A stretch of DNA of 48,941 nt. Source: DYRG01 sp041161065 (GTDB lineage: Bacteria > Pseudomonadota > Gammaproteobacteria > Beggiatoales > Beggiatoaceae). The notes beneath the pieces were generated by a model. That model had not been told where the DNA came from. It ran no database searches and saw only the letters and a program-made list of their open reading frames with translations. Both the position numbers and the translations under genes were made by a program. Location: assembly GCA_041161065.1 (NCBI GenBank), contig JBEAVE010000043.1, positions 1 through 48,941 of the forward strand, given 5' to 3'. The first letter of the stretch is position 1, and each line of letters opens with the position of its first letter. Shown here piece by piece: positions 16,221 to 23,447 of this stretch.

Positions 16221-16987
16221 GGGCGCGGCGGATTATTTCCTGCCCAAGGATTTGTCGAATTATTTGACGCTGCCCAATTACCATTGGGATTCGCGGGCGC
16301 GGGCGGCGGCGCATTGGTTGAATTGAGTGGCGGCAATGACGAATAACTATTTGATTGCACAGGATTATAGTTCATCGGCGGGTTATTATTCGAATTCGCA
16401 GGCGGGGGTGGATAATTATTCGCGGGTGGCGGATAACTATTTGATTGTACAGGATTATAGTTCATCGGCGGATTATTATTTGAATTTGCAGGCGGGGACG
16501 GATAATTATTCGCGGGTGGCGGATAACTATTTGATTGCACAGGATTATAGTTCATCGGCGGATTATTATTCGAATTCGCAGGCGGGGGCGGATAATTATT
16601 CGCGGGTGGCGGATAACTATTTGATTGCACAGGATTATAGCTTGAATTAATAGGTGGTGGTGGAGGTGGATAATTATTTACAGGCGGTGGCGTTTTATCT
16701 TTTTCCTTTTCTTTCGCAGGCGCGGGGGCTGTTGGCGTAACTTGTTGATAATACGGATAATAACCAGCATAAGGTGGTGGCGCGTACGGATCATATCCCC
16801 CTCCATAATAAGGATAAGGCGGCGGCGGAAGATAATAATCATCGTCGCGCGAACGCCCTCCCCAGAAACCATTAGTCATATTTGAGAAACTACGATAGGC
16901 TTGTTGCCAAGGATTAGCAGCATGAACGATTTGGGCTTGACAAATCAACGCAGTAGCTAAAGCCGATCCGATTATTTTTTGACGCAT
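16217..16987 (-). CDS. Exported proline/asparagine/tyrosine-rich repeat protein
   Basis: The ATG at 16987 follows GAGGAG and opens a signal peptide (M-R-Q-K-I-I-G-S-A-L-A-T-A-L...V-H-A-A); the longer frame to 17089 has no such logic. The 256-residue product has a Gly/Tyr/Pro-rich N-terminal region (P-P-P-P-Y-P-Y-Y-G-G-G-Y-D-P). It is followed by three consecutive 30-residue repeats containing N-Y-P-P-P-P-A-N-S-N-N-N-P-P-M-N-Y-N-P-V and Q-S-N-S-Y, encoded by a 90-bp DNA repeat. No catalytic domain is visible; it looks like a disordered envelope or surface protein. It lies 13 bases after the esterase gene, in the same direction. The family is not recognised. Confidence 0.75.
   Translation of the reverse strand: MRQKIIGSALATALICQAQIVHAANPWQQAYRSFSNMTNGFWGGRSRDDDYYLPPPPYPYYGGGYDPYAPPPYAGYYPYYQQVTPTAPAPAKEKEKDKTPPPVNNYPPPPPPINSSYNPVQSNSYPPPANNYPPPPANSNNNPPMNYNPVQSNSYPPPANNYPSPPANSNNNPPMNYNPVQSNSYPPPANNYPPPPANSNNNPPMNYNPVQSNSYSSLPPLNSTNAPPPAPANPNGNWAASNNSTNPWAGNNPPRP
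16343..16640. repeat. 90-bp tandem repeat (3 full units plus partial)
   Basis: The motif ATAACTATTTGATTG recurs at 16343, 16433, 16523 and 16613, a period of exactly 90 bases, with only scattered substitutions between units. The fourth unit breaks off near 16640. It encodes the 30-residue repeats of the proline-rich protein, and unit number is likely to vary between strains. Confidence 0.9.
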
Positions 16988-17000
16988 ATTAGAAATCTCC

Positions 17001-17609
17001 TCACGGTAGTTGTAATAAAGGTTGTAACTGTTTCCAAACATTATCCAACAAATAAGGTTGCGCGGCGGCGGTTGGATGAATGCCGTCATTTTGGAAAAAT
17101 TGCGGAACTAAAGCAATACCTTCCAATAAAAAAGGTACGAAAGTCAGTTGGTATTGTTGAACAACTGATTGATAAACCTGTAAAAATTTATCTGTGTAAG
17201 GTTGCCCGTAATTATCTGGAATTTTAATCCCAATAATCACAGGAATTGCGTGGTGTTGCTGGCATAATTGAACCAGTTGCTCTAAGTTGTTTTGCATTGC
17301 TTTCAATGACAATCCTCTCAAACCATCATTTGCACCTAATTCAATTAAAACCCATGTTGGTTGATATTGTTGCAATAATTTTGGCAATCGATTTTTTCCT
17401 CCCGCAGTGGTTTCTCCACTAATACTCGCATTAACAATGTTAAACGGCTGTTCTTTTAAGCGTTCCTCTAATAAATGCACCCAACCTTGCTCTGGTTTCA
17501 TACCATAGGCTGCACTCAAACTATCACCCAATACTAAAATGGTTTGAACCGAGGACGCACACGCCCCATTTCCAATCATTAATAACACACCAATAAACCA
17601 ATAACGCAT
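17001..17609 (-). CDS. tesA: TesA-like SGNH lysophospholipase/arylesterase
   Basis: The start at 17609 has GAGGAA upstream and begins a signal peptide (M-R-Y-W-F-I-G-V-L-L-M-I-G-N-G-A-C-A-S). The 202-residue product has the four SGNH blocks: G-D-S-L-S-A-A-Y-G-M (catalytic Ser), S-I-S-G-E-T-T-A-G-G (Gly), L-G-A-N-D-G-L-R-G (Asn), and N-D-G-I-H-P-T-A-A-A-Q (Asp-x-x-His). This is the periplasmic multifunctional thioesterase I / protease I / lysophospholipase L1 family. It is divergent from the AAA-DUF123 gene with about 95 bases between starts, and probably co-transcribed with the proline-rich gene downstream. Confidence 0.92.
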   Translation of the reverse strand: MRYWFIGVLLMIGNGACASSVQTILVLGDSLSAAYGMKPEQGWVHLLEERLKEQPFNIVNASISGETTAGGKNRLPKLLQQYQPTWVLIELGANDGLRGLSLKAMQNNLEQLVQLCQQHHAIPVIIGIKIPDNYGQPYTDKFLQVYQSVVQQYQLTFVPFLLEGIALVPQFFQNDGIHPTAAAQPYLLDNVWKQLQPLLQLP

Positions 17610-17647
17610 TTGTTTTTCCTCAACGTGATAAAATCGTTTTAAACCGT

Positions 17648-17676
17648 TTGCAGTCATTCAATATTCTGCATACAAT
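17648..17676 (+). promoter_or_regulatory. Sigma70-type promoter of the AAA-DUF123 gene
   Basis: TTGCAG (17648-17653) and TACAAT (17671-17676) are separated by 17 bases and lie 30 bases before the ATG at 17706. Confidence 0.6.
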
Positions 17677-17705
17677 AATCAATAATGAATTAAGGACTAT
17701 TTGCT

Positions 17706-19580
17706 ATGTTTTTTAAGGGACGCGACGAACATCTTAATTATTTTGAGCAACTGTGTCATGCTAAAACAGGTGCAGCTTATATTATATCTGGGGATTCTGG
17801 AACAGGTAAGAGCTTGTTATTACGGCAGTTTAAAGATATTTGTAAAAAGAAACAATTGCCATATTTATTTATTGATTTAACGCATTTTCTACCCGACTCG
17901 ACCGCCGTTAATACATTACAAAATTTCACAAAAGCCGATTTGAATTGGGCGGATTTTCAACGCATCATTGAAACCCTACAAAATACCTATCCAAATCATA
18001 GAGATATAACTGCATTTTATCAAAAACCTTTGCCTAAAACAACGGATTTAACAACGGAGAGTATCATTCCTAAAGAAAAAAGTCGGTTTGAACTATTCTT
18101 TGAAACGAGCAAAACCTTATTGAAACATTGGGGAACAACGAAAACAAATCCACTCATAAAAAATATAGGAAATCCCGAGAAATTTCTTTTAGAAAACCTA
18201 AAAATTGCCTGCCAAAATAATCCAATTATTTTAATAGATTCTTATGAACATTTATATCAAAATCCCCGTTTAATGAATAAGCGTCTTCAAATCATGATGG
18301 ATTTTCATGGCGAGCAATTAGTTCCTCTAAATCAAGTGGAACAACCTTTATTGATAGACTGGTTTGATGCTTTATTAGAATGGCTCATCGAACAGGGTGC
18401 AATAGTTATTATTGCTAGCGAACAACTTGGGCAGATTTGGCAACGTAACACTATAAAAATACGCAGTTTTTCAAATACCGAACAATTATTTATTGCACAA
18501 CAATATGATGGCGAGCGGATTAGAACGATTGCGCTCAGATATAATCAAGATTTAATGCGAATTTTAGACAGATTTTCTTTCAAAGGTAATCCTTTATGGT
18601 TTAATGTCGCGTTGAATGTAGTAGAAGAATTATTAGCTGAAGAACTGGATTTAACACCATTAGCTTTTCATAAAAAAGAGTTAAAAGAATGCTTTGATTT
18701 TTCATTAGATCAAATAGAAGAAGTAGATTGTTGCAAACTGGCACTTATTTATCGGTTATTCAAACGTGAATCAGACATTCATCAACTGTGGAAAATTGCA
18801 TTAGTTCATTATTTAGATAGAAATATTTTAGCGGTTTTATTTGGAGAACAAGCAGATACCATACGTTTTATATTTCAAAAAGCAGGTTTATTATCCACTA
18901 ATCATCAAGCAATTTTTGTATTGCACGCAGAAATCCATCGTTTATTTCTAAACTTTACAAAACAGCAGGGATTTCTTGAACATTTAGAAACCCAAATGTT
19001 GTATGTAAAATTGATTCAGTATTTTGAAAAACGGGTGATTACAGAAGAAAATCCGTTGCTTAAAAATCTTCTTCAAGAAGAAATTAAACAGCTTAAAAAT
19101 CAAGTTATTGAAGAACCTAAAACAGATATTGCTGTTATTCAACCGATTTCTGGAACTTATATTTTAATTTTAGAAGCAACAGAGCAAATAAATGACGTTA
19201 GAATTGGACGATTGGGTAAAATAACAGTGGAAAAAGGTTTCTATGTTTATGTGGGAAGCGCATTTGGGTTGGGCGGATTACAAAGTCGTATAAAACGCCA
19301 ATTACAAATTCCGCGCAAAAAACACTGGCACATTGATTATTTACGAAGCGTTACAAATTTAAAGGAAGTATGGTTTAGTTATGATGAACAACGTCGAGAA
19401 TGTGAATGGGCGGTTGTTTTCTCTCAATTAGCGGCTTTTTCTCAGCCAGTTAAAGGGTTTGGTTCTTCAGATTGTGAAAGCTGTTTCTCACATTTATTTT
19501 ATAGCCACCATGCACCGATTTTTGAAACCTTACAAACCCATTTTTCTACTGTATTTCCTCTAAAACGTGCAATATTTTGA
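17706..19580 (+). CDS. AAA/STAND-like ATPase fused to a C-terminal DUF123 (GIY-YIG-like) nuclease domain
   Basis: The 624-residue protein has two recognisable parts. Residues about 1-300 form a P-loop ATPase: Walker A G-D-S-G-T-G-K-S (29-36), Walker B I-I-L-I-D-S-Y-E-H (Asp178), and a sensor-like strand I-V-I-I-A-S-E-Q (233-240). The middle (about 310-470) is helical, without a domain I recognise. Residues about 483-600 match DUF123: G-T-Y-I-L-I-L-E, F-Y-V-Y-V-G-S-A-F-G-x-G-G-L, Arg528 in S-R-I-K-R, K-K-H-W-H-I-D-Y-L (539-547), and G-S-S-D-C-x-x-C-x-S-H-L-F. DUF123 is normally stand-alone or linked to repair enzymes and is related to GIY-YIG endonucleases. An ATP-driven nucleic-acid-cutting switch is therefore plausible but inferred. 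The next gene is convergent and PIN-like. Confidence 0.85.
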   Translation: MFFKGRDEHLNYFEQLCHAKTGAAYIISGDSGTGKSLLLRQFKDICKKKQLPYLFIDLTHFLPDSTAVNTLQNFTKADLNWADFQRIIETLQNTYPNHRDITAFYQKPLPKTTDLTTESIIPKEKSRFELFFETSKTLLKHWGTTKTNPLIKNIGNPEKFLLENLKIACQNNPIILIDSYEHLYQNPRLMNKRLQIMMDFHGEQLVPLNQVEQPLLIDWFDALLEWLIEQGAIVIIASEQLGQIWQRNTIKIRSFSNTEQLFIAQQYDGERIRTIALRYNQDLMRILDRFSFKGNPLWFNVALNVVEELLAEELDLTPLAFHKKELKECFDFSLDQIEEVDCCKLALIYRLFKRESDIHQLWKIALVHYLDRNILAVLFGEQADTIRFIFQKAGLLSTNHQAIFVLHAEIHRLFLNFTKQQGFLEHLETQMLYVKLIQYFEKRVITEENPLLKNLLQEEIKQLKNQVIEEPKTDIAVIQPISGTYILILEATEQINDVRIGRLGKITVEKGFYVYVGSAFGLGGLQSRIKRQLQIPRKKHWHIDYLRSVTNLKEVWFSYDEQRRECEWAVVFSQLAAFSQPVKGFGSSDCESCFSHLFYSHHAPIFETLQTHFSTVFPLKRAIF

Positions 19581-19636
19581 TTACTATGATAATGATACAA
19601 GAAATCAGATAATTTTTTATTGAAATGCAAAGCGTA

Positions 19637-20296
19637 TTATTTAGAAAGTTCTTTTATTTTTTCATTGTTGTAAACGATCTTATTTTCTATGACACGAATC
19701 GCGGCGTTTTTTATCAAAGCATCAACTATATCTTCAACTCGAAAAGAAACGTCTCTAAATCTAACCCGAATGCTATTCATTAATGTTTCAGATTTAGCGG
19801 GTCTGTTTCTATCATTTGTTAAAAGCAAAGCACAATATATTTTGGCGGCTAAAAATGGTTCAGTTATTATTTCAGTTTCTAAATTTTTATCTAAAGGAAT
19901 TTCTGGTTTTTTAGTATTAACCCGTTCAGCAGTTCTTCCTTGACTTTTTAATAAATCAATAACATGATCTAAATCGGTATCTTCAGAAATAATAATGAAA
20001 TGCGTTTGTACTGGTAATTGTTGCATTAAAACGCCCGCAAAAAAACTAATTCCAAAATCCGCGGCATTTTTTCCTTTGTTAGGCATCTTTATGATTTTTA
20101 ATTTATTGTTGTTTATTGTCACAGTCAAAGGAACAAGCCAATCCAGAGGAATCTTTGTTCCCGTTTGAGCATAACAAATCACAACCTGAGCAAATTCCTC
20201 TAAATTTTTAAGAATCTTTTCTATCTGGTTAGGACAGTTTTCTAAATCAATTAGTAACACTTTTTGAAAAGGAATATGGTCTTCTTTTCTTTCCAT
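19637..20296 (-). CDS. PIN/NYN-like putative RNase
   Basis: The 219-residue protein has a PIN-like Rossmannoid core: V-L-L-I-D-L-E-N-C-P (Asp17), G-K-N-A-A-D-F-G-I-S-F-F (Asp80), and F-I-I-I-S-E-D-T-D-L-D-H-V-I (Asp106/Asp108/Asp110). These acidic residues match the metal site of NYN/PIN RNases. The last ~70 residues (from about 145) look like a helical or winged-helix extension. No antitoxin-like partner is adjacent. The gene ends 56 bases from the AAA-DUF123 gene (tail to tail) and starts 47 bases after the ABC permease on the same strand, so it could be the last gene of that long operon. A specific biological role cannot be assigned. Confidence 0.75.
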   Translation of the reverse strand: MERKEDHIPFQKVLLIDLENCPNQIEKILKNLEEFAQVVICYAQTGTKIPLDWLVPLTVTINNNKLKIIKMPNKGKNAADFGISFFAGVLMQQLPVQTHFIIISEDTDLDHVIDLLKSQGRTAERVNTKKPEIPLDKNLETEIITEPFLAAKIYCALLLTNDRNRPAKSETLMNSIRVRFRDVSFRVEDIVDALIKNAAIRVIENKIVYNNEKIKELSK

Positions 20297-20343
20297 TGCT
20301 GAGTTGTATTCCTAGCTGTTATTGGGAGAATGATAGTAGCAAA

Positions 20344-21117
20344 TCAACCGCGTAATTTATAGCCTGTTTCTAATAGCCAAACAGTGAAAATACTAATGAA
20401 AATAAACGCTGCACTGGAAAAGAAAATGCTCACCATCAAATTCACATCAGAAACACCCAAAAAACTATAACGAAATCCATCAATCAAATAGAAAAACGGA
20501 TTAAGATAAGAAAGTTTCGCCCAAAACGGCGGCAAATCACGAATTAAATAGAAAACACCACTCAAAAATGTCAGTGGTAAAATCAAAAAGTTTTGAAAAG
20601 CAGCAATGTGATCCCATTTGTCTGAATAAATCGCAGAAATCAATCCAAACGCGCCCAACAAACCACTTGCAATCACCGCAAAAAAGAACGCCAACCCTAC
20701 ATTGTAGAAAGGCAAATCCATAAAGAAAAATACCGAAAACCACACCCCAATTCCTACCAATAATCCTCTCACAATTGCTGCGCCGATAAATGCTAAATAA
20801 AACTCTAAGCTAGAAATAGGTGCTAGCAATACAAAAATAATCCCGGCATTTTGTTTTGCTTGAAATAAACTCGACGAACTATTTGCAAACGCATTTTGTA
20901 GAATCGCCAACATAATTAAACCGGGTAATAAAAAGGTTTCATAACTAATATTTGGATAGATTTCAACGTGCTTTGCTAGTGCAGAGGAAAATACAATCAA
21001 ATAAAGCAATACATTGAGCACGGGAGCTAAAACAGTTTGGGTTGCAACTTTCCAAAAACGCCAGACTTCTTTAATGAACAACGTGTAAAGCCCACGCCAG
21101 TTAATTGAGTATTTCAT
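20344..21117 (-). CDS. ABC-2 type transporter permease (YadH-like)
   Basis: This 257-residue protein has six predicted membrane helices and the ABC-2 pattern: N-terminal amphipathic segment with F-I-K-E-V-W-R-F-W-K, L-L-P-G-L-I-M-L-A-I-L-Q-N-A-F in the second helix, and S-G-V-F-Y-L-I-R-D-L-P near the fifth. It overlaps the ATPase gene by ATGA and forms an exporter with it. In many gammaproteobacteria a YadG/YadH-like pair follows the mla genes, as here, but the substrate is not established. Lipid or envelope-component export is an inference from context. Confidence 0.88.
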   Translation of the reverse strand: MKYSINWRGLYTLFIKEVWRFWKVATQTVLAPVLNVLLYLIVFSSALAKHVEIYPNISYETFLLPGLIMLAILQNAFANSSSSLFQAKQNAGIIFVLLAPISSLEFYLAFIGAAIVRGLLVGIGVWFSVFFFMDLPFYNVGLAFFFAVIASGLLGAFGLISAIYSDKWDHIAAFQNFLILPLTFLSGVFYLIRDLPPFWAKLSYLNPFFYLIDGFRYSFLGVSDVNLMVSIFFSSAAFIFISIFTVWLLETGYKLRG

Positions 21118-22034
21118 GAGGCGGTTTCTTGTTTAATCAAATGAATAAAAACTTCTTCTAAACTAGGCTCATTGGTGTGCAAATCAACAACATTGATATT
21201 TGCATTGCGTAGTTCTTCTAAAATGCCCACAATTGAATCCTTTTCTCGGTGTAATCTGAGCACTAATTGTTTAGGTTTCTGAGTGATGATTTTGTCTTGT
21301 AATGAATGAGGAAAATCGAGGTAATTTTCTTTCAAGTCTAAATATAACCAACGATAAGGATGACGCGCGAGCAAGTTTTTGGTTTCATCTAAAGCAATGA
21401 GTTCTCCGTGATTCAAAATAGCAATCTTTTCACAAAGAGATTCTGCTTCCTCTAAATAATGCGTTGTTAAAAGAATAGTATGCCCATTTTGGTGCAACTT
21501 CTTTGCGAACTGCCATAACAACTGCCGTAATTCAACATCAACGCCCGCAGTGGGTTCATCTAAAACAACGACTTTGGGTTTGTGAACCAGAGCAAGTGCA
21601 ATTAACAAACGCCGTTTCATGCCACCTGATAAACGTAAGAAACTATCATTGGCTTTATTCGTCAAAGAAAGGGTTTCTAACAATTCATCAATCCACGCAT
21701 CATTTTCTCTCCCTAAACCAAAATAACCCGCTTGTAATTTAAGCATTTCTCGCACGTTAAAAAACGCATCATAAACCAGTTCTTGAGGAACAACACCTAA
21801 TGCAAAACGAGCTTGCCGCCAGTTTTTAATTACATCATGCCCGAGAACGGTGATTTGTCCTTGGTTCGCGCGCACTAATCCCGCAATAATGTTGATCAGA
21901 GTAGATTTTCCAGCCCCATTTGGACCTAACAACCCAAAGAAACTGCCTTGAGAAATATTGAGATCAATACCTTTCAAGGCTTCCAATTGTTGATAGGTTT
22001 TGCGGACATTTTGAATAACAATAGCGTTGTGCAT
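21114..22034 (-). CDS. ABC transporter ATP-binding protein (YadG-like)
   Basis: This is a 306-residue ABC ATPase with Walker A G-P-N-G-A-G-K-S-T-L, the Q-loop region V-V-P-Q-E, signature L-S-G-G-M-K-R-R, Walker B V-V-V-L-D-E-P-T-A-G-V-D and the switch His in L-L-T-T-H-Y-L. A C-terminal domain of about 80 residues is typical of ABC-2 exporter ATPases. The start lies 2 bases after the mlaB stop, and it overlaps the permease. Its ABC-2 class sets it apart from MlaF, so it is unlikely to be the Mla ATPase itself. Confidence 0.9.
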   Translation of the reverse strand: MHNAIVIQNVRKTYQQLEALKGIDLNISQGSFFGLLGPNGAGKSTLINIIAGLVRANQGQITVLGHDVIKNWRQARFALGVVPQELVYDAFFNVREMLKLQAGYFGLGRENDAWIDELLETLSLTNKANDSFLRLSGGMKRRLLIALALVHKPKVVVLDEPTAGVDVELRQLLWQFAKKLHQNGHTILLTTHYLEEAESLCEKIAILNHGELIALDETKNLLARHPYRWLYLDLKENYLDFPHSLQDKIITQKPKQLVLRLHREKDSIVGILEELRNANINVVDLHTNEPSLEEVFIHLIKQETAS

Positions 22035-22036
22035 AA

Positions 22037-22336
22037 TTAAGTCGTAAAAATATCAGCTAAACCAACTGCTTGAGCGATCTGTAATAACTGAAAAGGAGGG
22101 TTTATTAAATGAACAACTCTATGCCGTTGAACCGTTAATCTCATTATTTCAACTAATAAAGCAAGTCCCGCGCTATCTGTTCGAGAAACTTGCTCTAAAC
22201 TAATGGTTTCAGGAGAGTTATTTTTATAGAGCAAACTAACCTTTTTTAGAATAGGTGTAACGGTTTGAAACGTTAAGTCACCTATCAATTTCCAGTGTTC
22301 TGGAGAAACCACTTCTAATTGTTCAACGGGTTTCAT
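22037..22336 (-). CDS. mlaB: STAS-domain protein MlaB
   Basis: The 99-residue product is a single STAS domain with the central motif V-S-R-T-D-S-A-G-L-A-L-L-V-E-I, where Ser/Thr precede the helix that in MlaB contacts the MlaF ATPase. MlaB stabilises the MlaFE lipid transporter of the inner membrane. It overlaps the mlaC stop by ATGA. No mlaF or mlaE is found in this window. Confidence 0.85.
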   Translation of the reverse strand: MKPVEQLEVVSPEHWKLIGDLTFQTVTPILKKVSLLYKNNSPETISLEQVSRTDSAGLALLVEIMRLTVQRHRVVHLINPPFQLLQIAQAVGLADIFTT

Positions 22337-22953
22337 TTTGCACCAGGTTTCATTTCATCGGCACTTTTATTTTTGAGTTGCTCAATCAAATTATCAAGCC
22401 CATTATTTCGGATTTCTTCTGCATAGGAACTGCGGTAATTCATTACCAAACTTACGCTATCCACTTTAACGTCATAAACTTTCCATTGATCATTAGGTAA
22501 ATACATTTCATAATCGATAGGAACAGCTTTATTTGTACCCGGTTTAACGACTTCTGTACGAATGGTAGCGCGCCGTTCGCTTTCACTGCGAGAAGCGAGG
22601 AACTTGATTTCTTGATTAGTATAATCCAATAAAGAACGCGCATAAGTACGAACGATTAATGCTCTAAATTCTTGGATAAATTGGGCTCTTTGAGAAGCAG
22701 AAGCAGTGTTCCAATTTTGAGCGAGAACTAATTTGGACATTTTTTCAAAATCAAAGTGAGGTAAAACCACATTATCAACTAACGCATACAATTTTGAAGG
22801 ATCAGCTTCAAATTCTGCTTTCTCTTCACGAAGCACTTGCAATACTTTGTCGACGGTTGATTTAACCAAATCCTCAGCATCAGCATTCGCAAAAACAGGT
22901 AAAACATGAAGTAATCCTGCACATAAAACAACCATTTGTAAAAAGTGTTTCAT
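22333..22953 (-). CDS. mlaC: Periplasmic phospholipid-binding protein MlaC
   Basis: The start at 22953 follows TTAGGAG and gives a signal peptide (M-K-H-F-L-Q-M-V-V-L-C-A-G-L-L...V-F-A-N-A). The 206-residue protein has the MlaC (Ttg2D, toluene-tolerance) pattern: V-L-P-H-F-D-F-E-K-M-S-K-L-V-L, then F-R-A-L-I-V-R-T-Y-A-R-S-L, and W-K-V-Y-D-V-K-V-D-S-V-S-L-V-x-N-Y-R-S. MlaC ferries phospholipid between MlaA at the outer membrane and MlaD at the inner membrane. mlaA is about 7 kb away in this window (30225). Confidence 0.93.
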   Translation of the reverse strand: MKHFLQMVVLCAGLLHVLPVFANADAEDLVKSTVDKVLQVLREEKAEFEADPSKLYALVDNVVLPHFDFEKMSKLVLAQNWNTASASQRAQFIQEFRALIVRTYARSLLDYTNQEIKFLASRSESERRATIRTEVVKPGTNKAVPIDYEMYLPNDQWKVYDVKVDSVSLVMNYRSSYAEEIRNNGLDNLIEQLKNKSADEMKPGAK

Positions 22954-22981
22954 TTTGTAACTCCTAAAGTAAAGGTAAAAA

Positions 22982-23446
22982 CTATTTTTTCTCGGCAAAT
23001 TGGAAAAGAACTCGGGAGATCAATTGCTCTAAAATCACTGCCGACTGCGTTAAAGAAACTTGGCTACCATTTTTGAGAAACTGATCGTCCCCACCCGGTT
23101 CAAATCCAATATATTGCTCGCCCAACAAACCCGCCGTATAAATAACTGCACTGGTATCTTGAGGAATTTTCGTATAATGGGCGTTAATTTTCATTTTAAC
23201 AAGTGCTTGAAACTTATTTTCGTCGTATTGAATATCGCTAATTGAACCGATTTTCACGCCACCCATTTTCACGGGGGATTTCACTTTCAAACCCCCTACA
23301 TTTGAAAAATAAGCAAAAATTTCATATTCATTGCTTCCCCAAAAAGTACCCAAGTTGCTCACTTTTAAAGAAAGCATCAGTAATGCTGAGATACCTAATA
23401 CAACAAAGAAACCTACTGCCAGTTCTAATGCTTTTGAATTGTACAT
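22982..23446 (-). CDS. mlaD: MCE-domain lipid transport protein MlaD
   Basis: The start at 23446 follows AAGGGGAT and begins M-Y-N-S-K-A-L-E-L. A single N-terminal membrane anchor (about residues 8-28) is followed by one MCE domain, V-G-G-L-K-V-K-S-P-V-K-M-G-G-V-K-I-G-S-I, with A-G-L-L-G-E-Q-Y-I-G-F-E-P-G-G. The 154-residue length fits MlaD, which forms a hexameric ring that accepts lipids at the inner membrane. It begins just one base past the mnmG stop, an unusual neighbour, because mlaF-mlaE normally come directly upstream. Confidence 0.93.
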   Translation of the reverse strand: MYNSKALELAVGFFVVLGISALLMLSLKVSNLGTFWGSNEYEIFAYFSNVGGLKVKSPVKMGGVKIGSISDIQYDENKFQALVKMKINAHYTKIPQDTSAVIYTAGLLGEQYIGFEPGGDDQFLKNGSQVSLTQSAVILEQLISRVLFQFAEKK

Positions 23447-23447
23447 T

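Noticed and set aside
16343..16640. Possible CRISPR array
   Set aside because: The whole 90-base unit is repeated, without unique spacers between short repeats, and it is coding.
16327..16650. 107-codon plus-strand frame through the tandem repeat
   Set aside because: It is the mirror of the 90-bp repeat, which keeps any open frame open. It has no ribosome-binding site, and the minus-strand frame has a signal peptide and Shine-Dalgarno.
17706..20296. AAA-DUF123 and PIN-like genes as an established defence system
   Set aside because: I cannot match the pair to any named system, and they are convergent rather than co-transcribed. It is listed only as a hypothesis.
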